Source: Granulosicoccaceae bacterium
GTDB lineage: Bacteria > Pseudomonadota > Gammaproteobacteria > Granulosicoccales > Granulosicoccaceae
NCBI GenBank assembly: GCA_023301405.1
Contig: JALZUX010000294.1
Location: 1-9,113, forward strand
Direction of reading: 5' to 3'
DNA: 9,113 nt
Positions 6,249 through 9,113 of this stretch are shown piece after piece. The notes under the pieces were generated by a model that ran no database searches, was not told the origin of the DNA, and saw nothing but the letters and a program-made list of their open reading frames with translations. Each line of letters opens with the position of its first letter. Position 1 is the first letter of the stretch. A program made the position numbers and the translations under genes.

Positions 6249-8073
6249 CGCTAACCTCTGCATGATCGATCCGGGTTGGATCATTTGTTGCCGTTGTCGG
6301 TAACTCCAAGCCAAGCTTGTCAGTCGCTTCAATCAACTGGCTTTGCGATACTTTCGCCATTGAACCTGATTCAGTGGTTAACCGGTACAACCGCACCCGT
6401 AACTTACGACCGATAATCCCTGCGACCTCCTTTTCCTGATAGACGTACAAATCATGTTGCACTTTTTGCATGTACTGGCCCAGCGCCCCTTCCGTCAAGA
6501 TGCTGGTTAACGATAGCATTGCCGGTGCGATCACCAGATCAGCAGCGCCGAGCCCGCCGGATTTTACGGCCAAAACAACGGCTGCTGCATCGGCGGTCAC
6601 TCTGGCAGCACGCAACCCGTTCAACGTTGTTGGCTGCTGCTCAAGGCTTTTATACAATGATTGAGCTGCACGCTCTATTTCGACTTGCAGCAATACCTGG
6701 TAGTTATCAAGCCCACTGTGATATCCATCTAGAAGATGACTCTTGTCGGATTCAAGCTTGTTACTCAAAGCAGCCCACCATTGCTGATCGAGCGGCTGCT
6801 CTGACAGGCGCACGGCGAGTCGCGACAACCCGTGTTCACCTAATTCTTCAAGCAATCGACGTTCCTCTGTGCGATCATCTTTTTTAAGGTCAGAATCGCT
6901 AGAAGCATCGGTGGCTTTTTCAATAAGCTTTCGCATAGGCCAAGTCACCACACTTCTTATTCTCGACAACGGCTCTGCCATACCTGGCACCTCGAGCAGC
7001 GCTAGTAATTCCGCAAGCGCTAACTGAAAAGTCTCTTTGTGCCGTTTACCTTCAAAATATTCAGAACGATAACGTTGCACCAGCACTTGCGCTATTTCAT
7101 CGACAATCGCTTTCCATTCCATTTGCAAACGATGTTCGTTCACGGTTGAGGCTGTCCAGTCAGACCAATGCAGACTCATGAAATGGTTCACGTTAGATTG
7201 AAGCAACGCCATGTCTGATCGTTGCAACGATGTTTCAATGGCGACACGAATTTTCTCCGTTTCAGGGGCAGCCATGGCCGCTGCCGGGCCGCCTTGGTAT
7301 TCATCAATAAAGTGCAACTGGGGCTGCAAACCTTCGGTGTTTTCGATATTCAATCGACCAAATTTGGAACGCACCGACTCAGACAGTGCCGCACGATGTT
7401 CAACCGGTGTTTTATTCATCACTATGAGCATCGGCTTTCGCAATTCCGCCAGACGAGTGAGCATATCCCATACAGTTTTATCAGCGTACTTGTCCCGGCT
7501 CACGACAAACACGATCAGATCAGCCAAAGCAATAGCCTTTAATACTGGAACCCGATAACCATATGAATCTACGGAGTCAAAATCAGGGGTATCCCAAAAC
7601 ACAGTGCGGTCAAATCGATCTGATTCTGCGGCATCCGTAAGCGCTGTGAGGGAATATTCATCAAGGATCATTCGATCAAGTGAAGGCTGTGCACGTGACT
7701 CGAGATCATTGTAATAGTGACCCGACCAGCCACTATCTGCCGCCGCGCTGCCTATCGCATACCCTTGACAGTGCACTGTAAACCCTGCAACCGCGCTCGC
7801 TTGGGCCAGCTCTCGATTTAACAACAAGTTAACCATGGAGCTCTTACCGACCTGGGTCGGACCAATAACCACAACCTGACGCGGATGATCTGGGAACTTC
7901 TCACAGAGTGCTATTTTGTTTAGTGCCGATTCGGCAATAACCAGCGAGGACAATGATTGCCTGATCTCAGACACACTTCGGGCATCAGTCTTCAACGCTT
8001 GTAATGCGATATCGTCTGCGCGCTCGATCTCCGCCCGGTATCCCGAGATCAGCAGTCGTAATAAATCAATCAT
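6241..8073 (-). CDS. P-loop GTPase A, partner of GTPase B, with degenerate guanine-recognition motifs
   Basis: 610 aa; no specific name is recognised. An N-terminal helical stretch (1-60) precedes the nucleotide-binding domain: G1 GPTQVGKS at 71-78, a G2-like FT at 98-99, an altered G3 DTPDFDS at 161-167 (D164 in place of the DxxG glycine) and NKTP at 220-223 where NKxD is expected, so the Asp that reads the guanine base is absent. No SAK-like G5 was found. Residues about 290-480 are mainly helical and highly charged, including an Asp/Lys/Glu/Arg-rich patch near 390-410. Residues about 490-536 are Ala/Gly-rich and hydrophobic (TADAAAVVLAVKSGGLGAADL), possibly membrane-inserting. The gene starts 20 bases after ubiA with a weak GGAA site and overlaps GTPase B by eight bases. 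I infer that A and B form a complex. Whether A hydrolyses GTP is open. Confidence 0.88.
   Translation of the reverse strand: MIDLLRLLISGYRAEIERADDIALQALKTDARSVSEIRQSLSSLVIAESALNKIALCEKFPDHPRQVVVIGPTQVGKSSMVNLLLNRELAQASAVAGFTVHCQGYAIGSAAADSGWSGHYYNDLESRAQPSLDRMILDEYSLTALTDAAESDRFDRTVFWDTPDFDSVDSYGYRVPVLKAIALADLIVFVVSRDKYADKTVWDMLTRLAELRKPMLIVMNKTPVEHRAALSESVRSKFGRLNIENTEGLQPQLHFIDEYQGGPAAAMAAPETEKIRVAIETSLQRSDMALLQSNVNHFMSLHWSDWTASTVNEHRLQMEWKAIVDEIAQVLVQRYRSEYFEGKRHKETFQLALAELLALLEVPGMAEPLSRIRSVVTWPMRKLIEKATDASSDSDLKKDDRTEERRLLEELGEHGLSRLAVRLSEQPLDQQWWAALSNKLESDKSHLLDGYHSGLDNYQVLLQVEIERAAQSLYKSLEQQPTTLNGLRAARVTADAAAVVLAVKSGGLGAADLVIAPAMLSLTSILTEGALGQYMQKVQHDLYVYQEKEVAGIIGRKLRVRLYRLTTESGSMAKVSQSQLIEATDKLGLELPTTATNDPTRIDHAEVSDV
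6255..6259 (-). promoter_or_regulatory. Ribosome-binding site that sets the GTPase B start
   Basis: AGAGG on the minus strand, six bases before the ATG at 6248 and inside the last codons of GTPase A. No comparable site precedes the alternative in-frame ATGs upstream (including 6332), so this site decides the 557 aa start. Confidence 0.7.
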
Positions 8074-8093
8074 TGGATGTTTCCGGGACGGTT

Positions 8094-8966
8094 TTAAATC
8101 GGCGCATAATTGAGAACCAGACCAATAAAAATCGCCAGCCCCATATAATTACTTAACAAAAAGGCCTTAAAACAAAGAACAGGATCACGGCCTTTAATCA
8201 ACCACAGCTGCCTCAGAACGACGACACTGCCCGCCAGCAATCCATAAAAATACAATTCACCTAACGAAGAATGCAGGCCTGCTATAACAAGGGTCAACAT
8301 GACCAGCACCAATATTACTGCTACGGCAAGCACATCGTACTGGCCAAACCAAATCGCCGTAGATTTGACCCCTAACTTTAGATCATCATCCCTATCCACC
8401 ATCGCATAAATAGTGTCGTAGGCGAGCGCCCATAATATCGCCGCCAAATAAATTACCCACCCTGTTACACCAACCGACCCGGTTTGTGCAGCATCAACCA
8501 TGGGAACAGCCCACCCGAATGCGAGCCCTAATACTAATTGAGGCCAATAAGTAATGCGCTTGCTAAACGGATACGCGGCCGCCAGAACCACACCTACAAA
8601 CGACATAGCAATAGTAAGACGGTTCATTGTCAGCACCAACAGAAATGACAAAATCGCCAACGCCGCTGCTACCATTAACGCTTCCGTAGGAGTCACTTTC
8701 CCGCTGACTATAGGCCTGTCTCGGGACCTTGCCACTGCGCCGTCAATATGGCGATCGGCATAATCGTTTATCGCGCAACCCGCCGAGCGCATTAAAAAAG
8801 TACCCACGATAAACACAATTAACACTAATCCAGAAGGGTGTCCCTCAGAAATAATCCAGAGCGCCCATAACATTGGCCACATCAGCAACAAGGCGCCAAT
8901 AGGTTTATCTGCACGAACCAGTTTCATGTATTGCGCCAGGCGGCACTTAAAAAGGTTAAATTGCAT
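8094..8966 (-). CDS. ubiA: 4-hydroxybenzoate octaprenyltransferase
   Basis: Integral inner-membrane prenyltransferase that attaches the polyprenyl chain to 4-hydroxybenzoate, the first membrane step of ubiquinone synthesis. It has 290 aa, the same length as E. coli UbiA, with which it can be aligned end to end from memory (RADKPIGALLLMWPMLWALW near the start). Both Asp-rich Mg-diphosphate motifs are intact: NDYADRHID at 67-75 and YDTIYAMVDRDDD at 183-195. About eight or nine hydrophobic segments are visible. It is the first gene of a minus-strand run with the two GTPases. ubiC, its frequent upstream partner, is not within the 147 bases before it, so chorismate lyase must be encoded elsewhere or further upstream. 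The ATG at 8966 fits the family N-terminus; the ribosome-binding site is weak. Confidence 0.98.
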   Translation of the reverse strand: MQFNLFKCRLAQYMKLVRADKPIGALLLMWPMLWALWIISEGHPSGLVLIVFIVGTFLMRSAGCAINDYADRHIDGAVARSRDRPIVSGKVTPTEALMVAAALAILSFLLVLTMNRLTIAMSFVGVVLAAAYPFSKRITYWPQLVLGLAFGWAVPMVDAAQTGSVGVTGWVIYLAAILWALAYDTIYAMVDRDDDLKLGVKSTAIWFGQYDVLAVAVILVLVMLTLVIAGLHSSLGELYFYGLLAGSVVVLRQLWLIKGRDPVLCFKAFLLSNYMGLAIFIGLVLNYAPI

Positions 8967-8981
8967 GATTATTGTCTTAAT

Positions 8982-9011
8982 AATTTATTTCCAGCTTAGG
9001 ATAGCTGTAAC
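8982..9011 (-). promoter_or_regulatory. Weak candidate promoter for the ubiA-GTPase run
   Basis: On the minus strand, GTTACA (9011-9006) and TAAATT (8987-8982) each match the sigma70 consensus at four of six positions and are 18 bases apart. The resulting start site would leave only about 8-10 bases of leader before the ubiA ATG, so the true promoter may lie further upstream, possibly beyond the window. Confidence 0.22.
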
Positions 9012-9084
9012 GAAGTAGTAAGTTTCCGAGACTCAAACAGGTCCCAATGATCGATTGCCCACAGACCTTGGCAGACACCTACGT

Positions 9085-9113
9085 CCAGTCATAACTGGTT
9101 GCATTAAAATGCA
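9085..9113. repeat. Two adjacent palindromes upstream of ubiA
   Basis: CCAGT-CATA-ACTGG (9085-9098) is followed after one base by TGCATT-AA-AATGCA (9100-9113), each a perfect inverted repeat. Together they fill the last 29 bases of the window, so their full extent is unknown. They lie about 120-150 bases upstream of ubiA and could be an operator for ubiA or for a gene beyond the edge. Confidence 0.45.

Noticed and set aside
6519..6887. 122-codon plus-strand open frame inside GTPase A
   Set aside because: Antisense shadow of a gene with clear domain structure; its protein is Arg/His/Cys-rich with no motif.
4575..8073. Assigning the GTPases as YcjX/YcjF, EngA, Era or TrmE
   Set aside because: The altered G3 and G4 boxes, large size and C-terminal hydrophobic regions do not fit these families; no name is better than a wrong one.
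4575..8073. Calling the GTPase pair a phage-defence system
   Set aside because: The surroundings are all housekeeping genes in a compact operon with ubiA, with no mobile-element marks or nuclease or protease partner.

Overview
The window reads as ordinary chromosome of a gammaproteobacterium. UbiA, Dut, CoaBC and RadC all align closely, from memory, with their Escherichia coli and Pseudomonas counterparts. The divergent radC / coaBC-dut arrangement is also a gammaproteobacterial hallmark. Base composition looks moderate (around 50% G+C by eye). No phage, insertion sequence, tRNA, rRNA or CRISPR signal was seen, and the species cannot be named from this sequence.

Layout, left to right. (1) 28-1710, minus strand: coaBC then dut, nine bases apart, for coenzyme A synthesis and dUTP removal. 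(2) 1871-2545, plus strand: radC, divergent from coaBC across 160 bp. (3) 2571-2603: a hairpin with a UUCG tetraloop, placed to stop both radC and the convergent gene. (4) 2628-3305, minus strand: an outer-membrane lipoprotein with a 13-proline linker and an OmpA peptidoglycan-binding domain, with a good sigma70-type promoter upstream. (5) 3306-3668: a 363 bp divergent intergenic region with a direct repeat and helically spaced half-sites. (6) 3669-4403, plus strand: comF, apparently starting at TTG or GTG. (7) 4404-4574: a convergent gap with hairpins. (8) 4575-8966, minus strand: a compact run ubiA, GTPase A, GTPase B, with a 20 bp gap and then an 8 bp overlap. (9) 8967-9113: the upstream region of ubiA, ending in two adjacent palindromes.

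The housekeeping genes need little explanation. The least understood part is the pair of large P-loop GTPases (610 and 557 aa) behind ubiA. Both carry an unusual D-x-P-D-F-D-S box where the canonical DxxG should be. Their guanine-recognition motifs are degenerate in different ways (NKTP in A, NQWD in B). Both have hydrophobic C-terminal segments, and their genes are translationally coupled. I infer a membrane-associated, dynamin-like pair that works together; no function can be assigned from the sequence.
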